Shown here one piece after another: positions 28,301 to 38,501 of a stretch of 64,000 bases of DNA. Source of the DNA: Pectobacterium wasabiae CFBP 3304. Its GTDB lineage: Bacteria > Pseudomonadota > Gammaproteobacteria > Enterobacterales > Enterobacteriaceae. How positions within the stretch are numbered: position 1 is the first letter of the stretch; the number at the start of each line of letters is the position of its first letter. The notes beneath the pieces are model-generated. The model was not told the DNA's origin and made no database searches. It worked only from the letters and a program-made list of their open reading frames with translations. Where the stretch lies: the NCBI RefSeq assembly GCF_001742185.1, contig NZ_CP015750.1, positions 4,712,001 to 4,776,000 on the forward strand. The letters are read 5' to 3'. A program made the translations under genes and the position numbers.

Positions 28301-28409
28301 CGGCATAATTGGTCGCCGTATCACCCGTGAATCCGTTTTTCTTTAATGCTTCCAGAAAATTAAGTACCGGCTGGACTAGCCCGGGAGATTGCGTGATCTG
28401 TGGGATCAT
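25356..28409 (-). CDS. ydiJ: YdiJ, FAD/4Fe-4S D-2-hydroxyacid dehydrogenase
   Basis: Large fused oxidoreductase, reported in E. coli as a D-2-hydroxyglutarate dehydrogenase. An FAD-binding PCMH domain (about 50-280: PRGGGTGTNGQALN, LGGMINTDASGQGS) is followed by a FAD-oxidase C-terminal domain (FGHVDAGVLHVRP). A ferredoxin-like part (CLACKACSTQCPIK) and a C-terminal CCG-type cluster (SVGCCGMAGTYGHE) complete it. The start at 28409 (MIPQIT) matches E. coli YdiJ and gives 1017 residues. A longer frame from 28526 adds 39 residues without family support. A weak inverted repeat (CACGGGG/CCCCGTG, 28524-28562) lies upstream. Confidence 0.93.
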   Translation of the reverse strand: MIPQITQSPGLVQPVLNFLEALKKNGFTGDTATNYADRLTMATDNSIYQLLPDAVVFPRSTADVAILSRLAGEERFSGLTFTPRGGGTGTNGQALNRGIVVDMSRYMNRILEINPEQGWVRVEAGVIKDQLNQYLKPYGYFFAPELSTSNRATLGGMINTDASGQGSLVYGKTSDHVLGLRAVLLGGEMLDTQAMPVDLAEQLAEEDSAIGRIYHTVLHRCREQRALIIDKFPKLNRFLTGYDLRHVFSDDLRTFDLTRILTGAEGTLAFITEAKLDITPLPKSRRLVNIKYDSFNSALRNAPFMVEAQALSVETVDSKVLNLAREDIVWHSVSELITDVPNQEMLGLNIVEFAGDDEALINGQVESLCQRLDTLLATGEGGVIGYQTCNDLAGIERIYAMRKKAVGLLGNSKGLAKPIPFAEDTCVPPQHLADYIEEFRALLDSHNLTYGMFGHVDAGVLHVRPALDMCDPQQEMLMKQLSDQIVALTAKYGGLLWGEHGKGFRAEYSPEFFGPELYTELRRIKAAFDPDNRLNPGKICAPLDVDAPMMKVDAVKRGTFDRTIPLTVRTAFRGAMECNGNGLCFNFDARSPMCPSMKISGNRIHSPKGRATLVREWLRLLAEQGVDPVALENALPQQKLSLRAFIQKTRNTWQAKQGDYDFSHEVKEAMSGCLACKACSTQCPIKIDVPGFRSRFLQLYHTRYLRPVRDYLVAGVEGYAPLMARSPKMFNFFLKMPLLNNLSRSQIGMVDLPLLSSPSLRQQFAGHNGVNTTLEQLEQLPEQARQQYVLIVQDPFTSYYDAQVVADFVHLIEKLKLKPVLLPFSPNGKAQHIKGFLQRFAKTASKTADFLNRVAKLGMPMVGVDPALVLCYRDEYREILGEKRGDFQVQLVHEWLVTALAESTPQSATGESWYLLGHCTETTALPISTKQWADIFSRFGAKLENISVGCCGMAGTYGHETKNLANSQGIYALSWQQVLQKLPQKRCLTTGYSCRSQVKRMEGRALRHPLQALLEIL

Positions 28410-28827
28410 TATTTTTTGACCCTGTCCGTACATGATGTGTTTGCCAATATGTCGTGATATGCCTGTGAAGAGTGGTCTATAGCCTAATGTCGATCGGTTA
28501 AGAACCGAGATACACGGAGCGACCACGGGGCGAGATCTCCCTGCGGGAACCTCATCCCCGTGTTTCTCCTAAAATAGGACTTAAGTGACCCGCTATGCTA
28601 TAGCCGCTCTTTCATCGGGGACATCACGTTTTATCACATTTCGCAATCGTGTGCGCTCCCAGAACGGCAAAAACATACAGCATGTTGGCGAACCGCTGTT
28701 TCACCAACAAAATGTTCAACAGGCTGTCAAAATACCCGGAAATATCTCATGATGACGTGGTGACTATACCGTGCCGCCTAAACCACCTCACCTTCAGCCT
28801 TTTCTTTTGCTATTGAGGAACGATTCG

Positions 28828-29937
28828 TTGAGCAAATACTCTCAGCCACCACGATTTGATCTGGCCAGAAACCTGTTCAGTCTGGTGTTTATTACCATCA
28901 TGATTATTGCCTGCTTTTGGGTGGTACAGCCTTTTATTTTGGGATTCGCCTGGGCGTGTATGGTGGTGATTGCCACCTGGCCACTGCTGATAAAATTTCA
29001 GGCGCTACTTTGGGGGCGGCGTTCTCTGGCGGTGCTCGTCATGACGTTTCTGCTCATCCTGCTATTTATTGTACCGATTGCCGTTCTCATCAGCAGCGTG
29101 GTGGATAACAGCTCGGCACTAATGAGTTGGGGAGCCAAACAGGAAAACTTTTCGCCACCGACGCTGGAGTGGCTAACGTCGATCCCTTTAGTGGGAGAAA
29201 AATTGTCCAACAGTTGGCAGGCGCTGTTGCAAAGCGGCGGCAGCGGTCTGTTCGCCAAGGTGCAACCCTATTTTGGTAAAACGGCGACTTGGCTGGTTGC
29301 ACAGGCTGCCCATGTCGGGCGCTTTCTAATGCACTGCTCCCTAATGCTGATCTTCAGCGCCCTGCTGTATTACAAAGGTGAAGCCGTTGCGAAAGCCGTG
29401 CGACATTTCGCTATCCGGCTGGGGCAGGAGCGCGGCGATGCGGCGGTGATTCTGGCGGCACAGTCAATTCGTGCCGTTGCGCTGGGCGTGGTGGTAACGG
29501 CCATCGTGCAATCAGTGCTAGGTGGAATCGGTCTGGGGCTATCTGGTATCCCTTACACCACACTACTCACCGTTCTGATGTTTCTGTGTTGTCTGGCGCA
29601 GTTGGGGCCACTTCTGGTACTTATTCCGGCCATTATCTGGCTGTATTGGACGGGCGATAATACCTGGGGCACCATCCTGCTGATCTGGAGCTGTGTCGTT
29701 GGAACGATCGATAACGTGATTCGTCCAATGCTGATCAGAATGGGTGCCGATCTTCCGATGCTGCTGATCCTTTCCGGTGTAATTGGTGGATTACTGGCAT
29801 TTGGCATGATAGGGATATTTATTGGCCCAGTCGTCCTCGCCGTTTCCTATCGTCTGCTGTTTGCCTGGATGCGCGAAATTCCCGAACCACAGAGCATCCT
29901 TTCCGTTAATACATCGAATAAAGAGTCATCGCAGTAA
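28828..29937 (+). CDS. ydiK: YdiK, AI-2E family inner-membrane transporter
   Basis: Polytopic membrane protein of the AI-2 exporter-like (TqsA/UPF0118) family; substrate not established. Several hydrophobic segments are visible: an N-terminal pair, a central soluble loop (about residues 90-150) and a C-terminal helical bundle with QLGPLLVLIPAIIWLYWTGD and DNVIRPMLI. The TTG at 28828 is preferred because TGAGGAA lies eight bases before it. A GTG at 28771 is the alternative. Synteny ydiJ-ydiK-rprA matches E. coli. Confidence 0.88.
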   Translation: MSKYSQPPRFDLARNLFSLVFITIMIIACFWVVQPFILGFAWACMVVIATWPLLIKFQALLWGRRSLAVLVMTFLLILLFIVPIAVLISSVVDNSSALMSWGAKQENFSPPTLEWLTSIPLVGEKLSNSWQALLQSGGSGLFAKVQPYFGKTATWLVAQAAHVGRFLMHCSLMLIFSALLYYKGEAVAKAVRHFAIRLGQERGDAAVILAAQSIRAVALGVVVTAIVQSVLGGIGLGLSGIPYTTLLTVLMFLCCLAQLGPLLVLIPAIIWLYWTGDNTWGTILLIWSCVVGTIDNVIRPMLIRMGADLPMLLILSGVIGGLLAFGMIGIFIGPVVLAVSYRLLFAWMREIPEPQSILSVNTSNKESSQ

Positions 29938-30172
29938 ACCCCTCCCCTTTCTTCTCGTGGGCGGTGCTAACCGCCCATACCTTCCTCGCACTCAACCCTG
30001 CTTCGTCGTTAGTACTCCTGTATCTATTTTCCAATAGGTAAAAATAGCTAATGATTAGCCCTCTATTCTTAGGGATTAGTCCTAAAAATTTTGATATCAT
30101 TTCTCTAATGCATCAATATTATTGACAATATAAAAACTCCGAGGGGCCGATTCTTAAAAGATAATTAACTAT

Positions 30173-30186
30173 TAGGATGATTCTTA
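30173..30186 (-). promoter_or_regulatory. RcsB box upstream of rprA
   Basis: Reverse complement TAAGAATCATCCTA is close to the RcsB consensus TAAGAATATTCCTA (two mismatches, both in the central three bases). E. coli rprA is RcsB-activated, so the position fits. A possible -10 CATAAT lies at 30201-30206. Confidence 0.8.
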
Positions 30187-30212
30187 ATGACTGAATAGGG
30201 CATAATCCATAG

Positions 30213-30331
30213 GATTAATACCGGAGCTAGTATTAACCTACTGTTTGTCAATGAGGTTTCCTCCTCGTCAGAGTTAGTAACGAATTGCTGTGTGTAGTCT
30301 TTGCCCATCCCCTGAGATGGGCCTTTTTTTT
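30213..30331 (+). ncRNA. rprA: RprA small regulatory RNA
   Basis: Hfq-dependent sRNA known to activate rpoS translation under Rcs control. The 3' half is nearly identical to E. coli RprA: ACGAATTGCTGTGTGTAGTC then TTTGCCCATC, ending in terminator stem GCCCATC/GATGGGC with eight T (30324-30331). The 5' half has diverged. It contains a GAGGTTTCCTC hairpin instead of the E. coli GGAAATCCCC segment, so target pairing may differ. The 5' end is estimated from a CATAAT -10 and is uncertain by about 10 bases. Confidence 0.88.
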
Positions 30332-30423
30332 CCTTCCATTTCTCTTCCATTGCATTACGCCCCATTCCTTTTTTGTTACTCTCCTGTCAGCCTACTTTCA
30401 GTTCAGTTTTTCAGGAGTTTTTC

Positions 30424-31470
30424 ATGACGCCTCTCGCCGCGAAGAGATTACTACTCTGTGGTTTATTTAGCCTTCTGACAGCCTGCGATAACTCGACGCC
30501 TACAACAGATCGCCCTTTGTTGACCATTGAAGGTAAAACCATGGGGACGTTCTACAGCGTAAAAATTAGCGGTGATGTCAGCGAAGATAAGACACAGTTG
30601 CAACAGGAAATCGATGCGCTGCTGGAGCAGGCCAATAACGATATTTCCACCTATCGTGACGATTCCGTGCTATCGCGTTTTAATCAATATCGGGGAACCG
30701 ATCCACAGCCAATCAGTAATGGCATGGCGGATATCATTCTGGCTGCGCTGCGCATCGGTAAAGCCACCCACGGCGCGATGGATATCACCGTTGGTCCGTT
30801 AGTTAACCTCTGGGGATTCGGCCCACAGAAGCAGCAGACGCGTATTCCCAGCCAACAGCAGATCGATTTAGCACGACAAAACGTCGGATTGCGCCATCTG
30901 ACACTGATCGGCAATGAAAAAGGAGAATGGATTCAGAAAGATCTCCCAGATTTATATGTCGACCTTTCCACGTTGGGTGAAGGTTACGGCGCAGACCTTC
31001 TCGCACAATTAATGACGCGTAAAGGGATCACCAATTATCTGGTTTCCGTCGGCGGCGCGATTTCCAGCCGTGGCGTTAATGCCGAAGGAACGCCGTGGCG
31101 CGTGGCGATCCAGAAACCAACCGATCAGGAAAATGCGGCGCAGGCGGCGGTGAATTTACAGGGTTATGCAATCAGTACCTCCGGTAGCTATCGGAATTAC
31201 TTTGAGGAGGACAGCAAGCGCTATTCTCACGTTATCGATCCCGAAACAGGAAGGCCGATTACCCACCAGTTGGTTTCTGCCACTGTGATTGCGCCGACCG
31301 CGCTGGAAGCAGATGGCTGGGATACCGGTTTAATGGTGCTGGGAACGGAGAAAGCATTAAAGCTGGCGGAACAGCAAGGGCTGGCGGTTTATCTGATTAC
31401 CAAAACGGATAAGGGCTTTAGTGCAGTGATGACACCGCAGTTTAAGTCATTCCTGATTGCGGCACCGTGA
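30424..31470 (+). CDS. apbE: FAD:protein FMN transferase, ApbE family lipoprotein
   Basis: Attaches FMN covalently to threonine residues of redox proteins such as NqrB/RnfG. The start at 30424 follows AGGAG (30413-30417) and gives a lipoprotein signal with lipobox LLTAC. Family motifs are GKTMGTFYSVKI, STYRDDSVLSRFN, VDLSTLGEGYGAD, and the C-terminal HVIDPETGRPI with VSATVIAPTALEADGWDT (Mg2+ and FAD sites). It has 348 residues. It stands alone between rprA and the end of ppsA; no flavoprotein substrate gene is adjacent. Confidence 0.94.
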   Translation: MTPLAAKRLLLCGLFSLLTACDNSTPTTDRPLLTIEGKTMGTFYSVKISGDVSEDKTQLQQEIDALLEQANNDISTYRDDSVLSRFNQYRGTDPQPISNGMADIILAALRIGKATHGAMDITVGPLVNLWGFGPQKQQTRIPSQQQIDLARQNVGLRHLTLIGNEKGEWIQKDLPDLYVDLSTLGEGYGADLLAQLMTRKGITNYLVSVGGAISSRGVNAEGTPWRVAIQKPTDQENAAQAAVNLQGYAISTSGSYRNYFEEDSKRYSHVIDPETGRPITHQLVSATVIAPTALEADGWDTGLMVLGTEKALKLAEQQGLAVYLITKTDKGFSAVMTPQFKSFLIAAP

Positions 31471-31559
31471 TTTTCAGCACGGCTTGCGATCAGCGGTGGT
31501 CGAGCGGTGGTAATGGATAGATCGTAAAGACGCTGTGAATACGTCCCTGTACGCTCGGA

Positions 31560-31668
31560 TTGCGCCATACATGGCGCAAACGCTTTACTCCTCTATTCCA
31601 TTACCACCGTTTTCATCTTGTGAATATTGTTTCAGTTACCTGATGTCTGATGATTATATATCAGACAT
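31560..31668. other. Two inverted repeats between apbE and ppsA
   Basis: Repeat one is TTGCGCCAT/ATGGCGCAA (31560-31579). Repeat two is ATGTCTGAT/ATCAGACAT (31643-31668, 8-nt AT-rich loop), just beyond the ppsA stop. They lie between convergent genes and may act as bidirectional ends, but have no T runs. Confidence 0.5.
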
Positions 31669-31680
31669 GCACCGCACTGA

Positions 31681-34059
31681 TTATTTGTGCTCGGCCAGAT
31701 TCAGCCAGGTTTGCACCACGGTGTCTGGGTTGAGCGACAGGCTATCGATGCCCTGTTCCATCAGCCAGATCGCAAAATCTTCGTGGTCTGATGGGCCTTG
31801 TCCGCAAATACCGACGTATTTCCCCTGCTTCTTCGCCGCTTTAATCGCCATCGACAGTAGTGCTTTCACCGCATCGTTGCGTTCGTCAAACAGTGCCGAT
31901 ACCACACCGGAGTCGCGATCCAGCCCCAGTGCGAGCTGCGTCATGTCGTTTGAACCGATGGAAAAACCATCAAAGTGTTGCAGGAATTCATCGGCCAATA
32001 ACGCATTGGACGGAATTTCGCACATCATGATGATTTTCAGGCCGTCTTCACCACGGCGCAGTCCCTGATTCGCCAACTCGGCAATCACCGCTTCCGCTTG
32101 CGCCACGGTACGAACGAACGGGATCATGATCTCTACGTTCTTCAGGCCCATCACGTTGCGCACGCGTTTGACCGCTTCGCATTCCAGCGCAAAACAGGCT
32201 TTGAAGTCCGGTGATACGTAACGACCCGCACCACGAAAGCCCAGCATCGGGTTCTCTTCTTCCGGCTCATAGCGCTCACCACCGACCAGATTAGCGTACT
32301 CGTTCGATTTAAAATCGGACAGACGGACGATGACGCGCTTCGGTGCGAATGCCGCTGCCAGCGTCGCAATGCCTTCCGTCAGACGGCCTACATAGAACTC
32401 GACCGGATCGTCGAAGCCCTGCATCAGCGTTTTAATCTCGCGTTGCAGTTCAGGCGTTTGCCGATCGAATTCCAGCAGCGCACGCGGATGCACGCCAATC
32501 ATGCGGTTGATGATGAATTCCAAACGCGCCAGACCGACGCCATCATTTGGCAAGCAGGCAAAATCAAACGCGCGATCGGGGTTACCCACGTTCATCATGA
32601 TTTTCAGCGGCAATGCAGGCATTTCATCAATCTGTGAACTCTTCACGGAGAAGTCCAACAGGTCTTGGTACACATAGCCCGTGTCGCCTTCCGCACAGGA
32701 GACGGTCACTTTCTGCCCCTTGCGCAAACGCTCGGTCGCATCGCCGCAGCCCACCACGGCCGGAATACCCAACTCACGGGCGATAATCGCTGCGTGACAG
32801 GTACGTCCGCCACGATTGGTCACAATCGCCGCCGCTTTCTTCATGATCGGTTCCCAGTCTGGGTCGGTCATGTCGGTCACCAGCACATCACCCGCGTTGA
32901 TCAGGTGCATCTCGCTGATGTCCTGAATCACTTTGACTTCACCTGCACCGATACGGTGGCCGATCGCACGACCTTCCACCAGCACCGTACCGCTGGCTGG
33001 CAGGTGATAACGCTCCATTACCTGACCGTTGGAACGTACCGTTTCTGGACGCGCCTGCACGATATAGAGCTTGCCAGTGTGGCCATCTTTCGCCCACTCG
33101 ATGTCCATCGGGCGACCATAGTGTTTCTCAATCAGCAGTGCCTGACGCGCCAGCGCCTGCACTTCGTCATCCGTCAAACTAAAACGCGCCGTTTGTTCTG
33201 TCGGCACATCTTCAATCCGCACCTGCTTGCCATGTTCCTGGCTCGCGGCATACACCATACGGATTTTCTTCGATCCCATGTTACGGCGCACGATCGCAGG
33301 CTTGTTGTTCTGTAAGGTCGGCTTGTGAACATAGAACTCGTCCGGGTTCACCGCCCCTTGCACCACCATTTCACCCAAGCCGTAAGCCGAGGTGATGAAC
33401 ACCACCTGATCAAAACCGGATTCGGTATCAATGGTAAACATCACACCCGCGGAAGCCAGATCGGATCGCACCATGCGCTGTACGCCCGCCGACAGCGCCA
33501 CGCCTCGGTGGTCATACCCCTGATGTACGCGATAGGAGATCGCGCGATCGTTAAACAGCGACGCAAATACGTGCTTCACCGCAACCATCACCGCATCAAT
33601 GCCCTGTACGTTCAGGAAGGTTTCCTGTTGGCCGGCAAAGGACGCATCCGGCATATCTTCCGCTGTGGCAGAAGAACGCACCGCAAATGAAGCCTCTTTT
33701 TCGCCATCGGCCAGTTGCTGATAGGCATCACCGATCGCCTTCTCCAGTTCTGGCTGGAACGGCGTATCAATAATCCACTGGCGAATTTGCGCGCCAGCGC
33801 TGGCCAATTGGCTCAGATCGTCAATATCGGTGCGATCGAGCAGCGCATAAATACGCTGATTGATCCCGCTTTGATTAAGAAAATCATTAAACGCCTGCGC
33901 CGTTGTCGCAAAACCGTTGGGAACGGCTACGCCCAAATCTGAAAGGTTGGTGATCATTTCACCCAAAGAGGCATTTTTGCCCCCTACCCTTTCAACATCG
34001 TGCATACCGAGTTGGTTATACCAAAGGACATTACGCAAATCAGGGCCGTTATTGGACAT
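31681..34059 (-). CDS. ppsA: Phosphoenolpyruvate synthase
   Basis: Gluconeogenic enzyme converting pyruvate and ATP to PEP, AMP and phosphate. It has 792 residues from the start at 34059 ([18 protein letters not shown]), the E. coli length. An ATP-grasp N-terminal domain ([22 protein letters not shown]) is followed by the swivelling phosphohistidine domain ([20 protein letters not shown]). The C-terminal PEP/pyruvate barrel contains [17 protein letters not shown] and CGQGPS. It is divergent from ppsR, its post-translational regulator, with a Cra box between them. Confidence 0.98.
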   Translation of the reverse strand: MSNNGPDLRNVLWYNQLGMHDVERVGGKNASLGEMITNLSDLGVAVPNGFATTAQAFNDFLNQSGINQRIYALLDRTDIDDLSQLASAGAQIRQWIIDTPFQPELEKAIGDAYQQLADGEKEASFAVRSSATAEDMPDASFAGQQETFLNVQGIDAVMVAVKHVFASLFNDRAISYRVHQGYDHRGVALSAGVQRMVRSDLASAGVMFTIDTESGFDQVVFITSAYGLGEMVVQGAVNPDEFYVHKPTLQNNKPAIVRRNMGSKKIRMVYAASQEHGKQVRIEDVPTEQTARFSLTDDEVQALARQALLIEKHYGRPMDIEWAKDGHTGKLYIVQARPETVRSNGQVMERYHLPASGTVLVEGRAIGHRIGAGEVKVIQDISEMHLINAGDVLVTDMTDPDWEPIMKKAAAIVTNRGGRTCHAAIIARELGIPAVVGCGDATERLRKGQKVTVSCAEGDTGYVYQDLLDFSVKSSQIDEMPALPLKIMMNVGNPDRAFDFACLPNDGVGLARLEFIINRMIGVHPRALLEFDRQTPELQREIKTLMQGFDDPVEFYVGRLTEGIATLAAAFAPKRVIVRLSDFKSNEYANLVGGERYEPEEENPMLGFRGAGRYVSPDFKACFALECEAVKRVRNVMGLKNVEIMIPFVRTVAQAEAVIAELANQGLRRGEDGLKIIMMCEIPSNALLADEFLQHFDGFSIGSNDMTQLALGLDRDSGVVSALFDERNDAVKALLSMAIKAAKKQGKYVGICGQGPSDHEDFAIWLMEQGIDSLSLNPDTVVQTWLNLAEHK

Positions 34060-34160
34060 CGAAAATAATCCTTTCTGCATACAATTAGGGTATGAAAGAG
34101 TTCGGTTGAGAATCGCCTCAACGCAATCAGGTTAGCATAGCGTTTTGATGAACATGGACA

Positions 34161-34174
34161 GGTGAATCGATCAA
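34161..34174 (+). promoter_or_regulatory. Cra (FruR) box upstream of ppsA
   Basis: GGTGAATCGATCAA matches the Cra consensus RSTGAAWCSNTHHW fully. E. coli ppsA is Cra-activated from an upstream site. Here the site is about 100 bases before the ppsA ATG. Confidence 0.82.
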
Positions 34175-34359
34175 CCTATGAAAAAAAACTGATTTCACGG
34201 CGAATGATTGCTTAACGCGGTAAAAATCCAATATCGTAGAAGATTAGTATTCTTTATCATGAAGATAATGAAATGGTGTTTTAATAAAAGTATTATGGAA
34301 ACACATTTTTTGACGAAGTTAAGGTGTTTGAGCTGTTGAAAATATCATCAGGAGGTTAT

Positions 34360-35181
34360 GTGGAAAGAAGCGTATTTTATGTCTCGGACGGTACGGCAAT
34401 TACCGCTGAAGTATTGGGTCATGCGGTGCTATCTCAATTCCCCGTGAACACGGTTAGCTTTACCTTACCCTTCGTTGAAAGTGAAGCCCGCGCTAAGGCC
34501 GTGTGTGAACAAATCAATACGTTGTATCAGCAAACTGGCGTGCGCCCGCTGGTATTTTACTCTATCGTCACCCCCACTGTTCGTAACATTATTACCAGCA
34601 GTGACGGGTTTTGCCAGGATATTGTACAGGCGCTGGTTGCCCCCTTGCAGGAAGAATTGAATATCCCGCCGACACCGGTTGCCAACCGCACCCACGGTTT
34701 GACAGCCAATAATCTGGGCAAATACGACGCGCGTATCGCCGCTATTGACTATACGCTGGCACACGATGACGGTATCTCGCTGCGCAATCTCGACCAAGCG
34801 CAGGTCATTCTGCTGGGAGTGTCACGCTGTGGCAAAACACCGACCAGCCTGTATCTGGCGATGCAGTTCGGTATCCGCGCCGCCAACTACCCTTTTATTG
34901 CCGATGATATGGACAACCTGCGCCTGCCGGATGCGCTGAAACCCTTCCAGCACAAGCTATTTGGGCTCACTATTGATGCCGAACGCCTAGCGGCAATTCG
35001 GGAAGAACGCCGCGGCAATAGTCGCTATGCTTCCCTGCGCCAGTGCCGTATGGAACTCAGCGAAGTCGAAGCATTATTTCGCAAACATCAGATTAAATAT
35101 CTCAATACCACCAATTATTCTGTCGAGGAAATTTCCGCCAAAATCATTGACATCCTCGGCATGAGTCGAAGAATGTACTAG
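34360..35181 (+). CDS. ppsR: PEP synthase regulatory protein (PSRP)
   Basis: Bifunctional kinase/pyrophosphorylase that inactivates and reactivates PpsA by ADP-dependent phosphorylation and phosphate-dependent dephosphorylation. The DUF299 family is recognised from [20 protein letters not shown], the P-loop-like [17 protein letters not shown], and the C-terminal [21 protein letters not shown]. The GTG at 34360 is chosen because AGGAGG lies at 34350-34355, giving 273 residues. A GTG at 34324 would add 12. Confidence 0.95.
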   Translation: MERSVFYVSDGTAITAEVLGHAVLSQFPVNTVSFTLPFVESEARAKAVCEQINTLYQQTGVRPLVFYSIVTPTVRNIITSSDGFCQDIVQALVAPLQEELNIPPTPVANRTHGLTANNLGKYDARIAAIDYTLAHDDGISLRNLDQAQVILLGVSRCGKTPTSLYLAMQFGIRAANYPFIADDMDNLRLPDALKPFQHKLFGLTIDAERLAAIREERRGNSRYASLRQCRMELSEVEALFRKHQIKYLNTTNYSVEEISAKIIDILGMSRRMY

Positions 35182-35380
35182 TACATTATAGATCACATAG
35201 TCCTAGCGCGGTTGTAATATGTGTCATTTCGTTTATTGTGTGCTCCATCACTTCCCGGCATTTCGCCGCTGCGAAGCAACCCATTTGGCTGAAAACATTG
35301 TCTGAAAATGCTGCCATACCCACGTTTTTTTCGATGACAACACGTTTTCAGCCTGACCGTATTTAGAGATAAGATAAAAC

Positions 35381-36427
35381 ATGCTACAAACCGATGAACT
35401 GCGGAGCGCGCGCATCGAGAGTCTGGTTACACCCCAAACGCTACTCGCCAGGCTCCCGATTACCCCAGCCGTTGCCGAAAATGTCACCTCGTCACGCAAG
35501 AGAATTGAAGCCATTCTCACCGGCCACGATCCCCGTTTACTCGTCGTGATTGGCCCGTGCTCCATCCATGATACCGACAGCGCCTTGGATTATGCGCGCC
35601 GTCTGGCTGCGCTACGCACACAGTATCAGGACCGGCTGGAAATCGTCATGCGCACCTACTTTGAAAAACCGCGCACGGTGGTGGGCTGGAAGGGGTTAAT
35701 TTCCGATCCCGCGCTCAATGGCACATTCCGGGTGAATGAAGGGTTAGAGATTGCCCGCCGTCTGCTGCTGGATGTCAATCAGCTTGGATTACCGACCGCG
35801 ACAGAATTCCTCGATATGGTCACCGGCCAATATATCGCCGATCTAATTAGCTGGGGCGCGATTGGCGCGAGAACCACCGAAAGCCAAATCCACCGTGAAA
35901 TGGCCTCCGCGCTGTCTTGCCCCGTTGGCTTCAAAAACGGGACGGATGGCAATACGCGTATCGCCGTCGATGCGATCCGCGCCGCACGCGCCCAGCATAT
36001 GTTCCTTTCACCGGACAAACAGGGCTTCATGTCGGTCTACAAAACGCAGGGCAACCCGTTTGGCCACATTATTATGCGCGGCGGGAAAAAACCGAATTAC
36101 CACACGGAAGATATTGCCGCCGCCTGTGCACATCTCAGCGAATTTTCTCTGCCCGAGCAGTTGGTGATCGATTTCAGCCATGCCAACTGCCAGAAACAGC
36201 ATCGCCGTCAGCTTGATGTTGCCGATGATATCTGCCAGCAAATTCGTGCCGGTTCACGCGCTATCGCAGGCATCATGGCGGAAAGTTTCTTAGTTGAAGG
36301 CAACCAACCCGCCATCAACCCTCTGGCGTTGACGTATGGGCAATCCATTACCGATCCTTGCCTAAGCTGGCAGGATACCGAAACGCTGCTGGCACGTCTG
36401 GCAAGCGCCATCGACAGCCGTTTTTAA
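35381..36427 (+). CDS. aroH: DAHP synthase, AroH type
   Basis: First step of aromatic amino acid synthesis, condensing PEP with erythrose 4-phosphate. It has 348 residues, with VIGPCSIHD, MRTYFEKPRTVVGWKGL, ARTTESQIHREMASALSCPVGFKNGTDG and DFSHANCQKQ (metal and substrate site). The Trp-sensitive assignment (AroH rather than AroF or AroG) rests on its position next to ppsR, as in E. coli, not on residues I could test. It draws on the PEP pool set by neighbouring ppsA. No clear TrpR operator was found in the 200-base leader. Confidence 0.9.
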   Translation: MLQTDELRSARIESLVTPQTLLARLPITPAVAENVTSSRKRIEAILTGHDPRLLVVIGPCSIHDTDSALDYARRLAALRTQYQDRLEIVMRTYFEKPRTVVGWKGLISDPALNGTFRVNEGLEIARRLLLDVNQLGLPTATEFLDMVTGQYIADLISWGAIGARTTESQIHREMASALSCPVGFKNGTDGNTRIAVDAIRAARAQHMFLSPDKQGFMSVYKTQGNPFGHIIMRGGKKPNYHTEDIAAACAHLSEFSLPEQLVIDFSHANCQKQHRRQLDVADDICQQIRAGSRAIAGIMAESFLVEGNQPAINPLALTYGQSITDPCLSWQDTETLLARLASAIDSRF

Positions 36428-36581
36428 CCCGATACACGCTGGCGCATTCCCCTTTCCCGGTTCTGTGCCAGCCGTCTATTTAATTTCCTGTCACTTCTCT
36501 CGCAACACGTAAATTCCGCTCTCGATTCCGCTTATTCCACTTATTAAGAAAACTTCACTTGAGGTTGCGTTTTTGTTACAT

Positions 36582-36609
36582 GAAAATGATTCTCATTCAT
36601 TGCTATAAT
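36582..36609 (+). promoter_or_regulatory. Fur box and -10 of hmuSTUV
   Basis: GAAAATGATTCTCATTCAT (36582-36600) matches about 13 of 19 Fur consensus positions. It directly precedes a perfect TATAAT (36604-36609), 28 bases before the hmuS ATG. Fur bound here would block the promoter. Confidence 0.82.
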
Positions 36610-36636
36610 CTTTACGACAACGATTAAGGGAACCCG

Positions 36637-37686
36637 ATGCAGACGTCCATTTACCAACAATACCTTCAGGCTAAAGTTGAACATCCGCGCAAATACGCAC
36701 GCGATTTGGCCGCGCAGCTCGGCATCAGCGAAGCGGAGTTGACTCACGCCCGTGTTGGACACGATGCTCAGCGCCTGCAAGGTGACGCCAAAGTGTGGCT
36801 CAGTGCGCTGGAGCAGGTTGGTAATACCAAGTCGATCACTCGCAACGAGTACGCCGTGCATGAACATACTGGCTACTATCAAAATCAGACGCTTGATGGG
36901 CATGCCGGTCTTATCCTCAACCCGCGCGAGTTGGATCTGCGTTTGTTCCTTTCTCAATGGGCTTCCGCCTTTGAACTGCGTGAAAACACCGCGCGCGGTG
37001 AGCGCCAGAGCATCCAATTCTTCGATCATCAGGGTGATGCCATTCTGAAGGTCTACACAACCGACACCACGGACATGGCCGCCTGGCAGCTATTCGTTGA
37101 GAAATTTACCAGCAGCGAAAACCCGGCGTTGGCACTTCGTCCAGCAGGTAACACCGCCGCAGAGCAGGCCGTCGCCCACAATCCTCAGTTTGAAGCAGAC
37201 TGGCGTGCGATGACGGACGTGCATGATTTCTTCATCCTGCTCAAGCGTTATAATCTGACGCGTCAGCAGGCGTTTAATTCGGTCGCTGACGATTTGGCCT
37301 ACCGTGTAGAAAATGATGCACTGTCACAGATTCTGTTTGCCGCGCGTGAAGATCAGAACGAAATCATGGTATTTGTCGGTAACCGTGGCTGTGTGCAAAT
37401 CTTCACGGGTACGCTTGAGCGTGTAGAGCGCATGGAGCAACACGCGGAATGGATCAACATCTTTAATAAAGATTTCACGCTGCATCTGATCGAAGGCGCA
37501 ATTGCTGAAAGTTGGATCACGCGTAAACCAACGGTCGACGGTATCGTAACCAGCCTCGAACTCTATGCCGCTGACGGCTCTCAAATTGCACAACTCTTTG
37601 GACAACGTACCGAAGGAACGCCGGAACAACAGCAGTGGCGCGACCAGGTCGATGCCCTGAAACCGCATAAGGATCTTGCCGCATGA
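36637..37686 (+). CDS. hmuS: HmuS, haemin-degrading/haem-trafficking factor
   Basis: Cytoplasmic haem-handling protein of the HemS/ChuS/HmuS family, binding and releasing iron from imported haem. It has 349 residues with the duplicated half-repeat structure; recognisable stretches are [31 protein letters not shown] and [13 protein letters not shown]. It is the first gene of a tight hmuSTUV run: the hmuT ATG overlaps its TGA. No outer-membrane receptor gene (hmuR) is adjacent, unlike the Yersinia hmuRSTUV arrangement. Confidence 0.95.
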   Translation: MQTSIYQQYLQAKVEHPRKYARDLAAQLGISEAELTHARVGHDAQRLQGDAKVWLSALEQVGNTKSITRNEYAVHEHTGYYQNQTLDGHAGLILNPRELDLRLFLSQWASAFELRENTARGERQSIQFFDHQGDAILKVYTTDTTDMAAWQLFVEKFTSSENPALALRPAGNTAAEQAVAHNPQFEADWRAMTDVHDFFILLKRYNLTRQQAFNSVADDLAYRVENDALSQILFAAREDQNEIMVFVGNRGCVQIFTGTLERVERMEQHAEWINIFNKDFTLHLIEGAIAESWITRKPTVDGIVTSLELYAADGSQIAQLFGQRTEGTPEQQQWRDQVDALKPHKDLAA

Positions 37687-38501
37687 AAAACTGGCTATTC
37701 CCCCTGTTATTGACACTCCCTCTCGGGGTGTCTGCTGCCGAGCGTATTGTGTCTATCGGTGGCGACGTCACGGAAATCATCTATGCGCTGGGCGCAGAGA
37801 AAGATCTGGTTGCGCGCGACAGTACCAGTCTGCACCCGGAAGCCGTGAAGACGTTGCCTGATGTAGGCTATATGCGCCAACTCAACACCGAAGGCATTCT
37901 GGCAATGAAACCCTCTCTGGTCGTTGCCAGCGATCTGTCTCAGCCATCGCTCATCTTGCAGCAGGTTGCGGACAGCGGCACCAAAGTGGTTCATGTGACC
38001 GCTGAGCCATCGCTCGATGCCGTGCCGAAGAAAATCGGGACCATTGCGCAGACGCTCGGAAAAGACGCAGAAGGTAAAAAACTGACAGAAACCTATCAGC
38101 AGCAGTTGGCGGCAGTAAAAACGTCACCGCTACCGGTTAACGTGCTGTTCGTTCTCAGCCACGGCGGCATGACCGCGATGGCTGCAGGCAAAAATACCCC
38201 AGCGGACACGATTATCCGCCATGCTGGGTTGAAGAATGCCATGCAAAATGTTGAACGTTATCAGCCGCTGTCGCAGGAAGGCGTGATTGCCAGCGCACCG
38301 GATCTGATTCTGATTTCCAGTCAGGGACTGAAAATGCTGGGCGGCGACGCACAAGTCTGGAAGTTACCCGGCTTGGAACTGACGCCTGCGGGTAAGCACA
38401 AGCGTCTGTTGGTGGTCGATGACATGGCGATGCTCGGCTTTACGCTCGAAACCCCGGCGCTGATGGCAACGCTGCGTCAGACAGCCGAAGCGATAAAATG
38501 A
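37683..38501 (+). CDS. hmuT: HmuT, periplasmic haemin-binding protein
   Basis: Substrate-binding protein of the haem ABC importer. A signal peptide ([18 protein letters not shown]) is followed by the two-lobed fold with [17 protein letters not shown] and [22 protein letters not shown]; the Tyr in VGYM is the usual axial haem ligand. It has 272 residues. It overlaps hmuS and hmuU by 4 bases each. Confidence 0.95.
   Translation: MKNWLFPLLLTLPLGVSAAERIVSIGGDVTEIIYALGAEKDLVARDSTSLHPEAVKTLPDVGYMRQLNTEGILAMKPSLVVASDLSQPSLILQQVADSGTKVVHVTAEPSLDAVPKKIGTIAQTLGKDAEGKKLTETYQQQLAAVKTSPLPVNVLFVLSHGGMTAMAAGKNTPADTIIRHAGLKNAMQNVERYQPLSQEGVIASAPDLILISSQGLKMLGGDAQVWKLPGLELTPAGKHKRLLVVDDMAMLGFTLETPALMATLRQTAEAIK

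Noticed and set aside
35173..35187. Possible TrpR operator at the ppsR stop (GTACTAGTAC)
   Set aside because: TrpR operators need paired CTAG half-sites about 8 bp apart. Only one CTAG is in the palindrome, and the sequence is partly fixed by the Met-Tyr-stop codons of ppsR.
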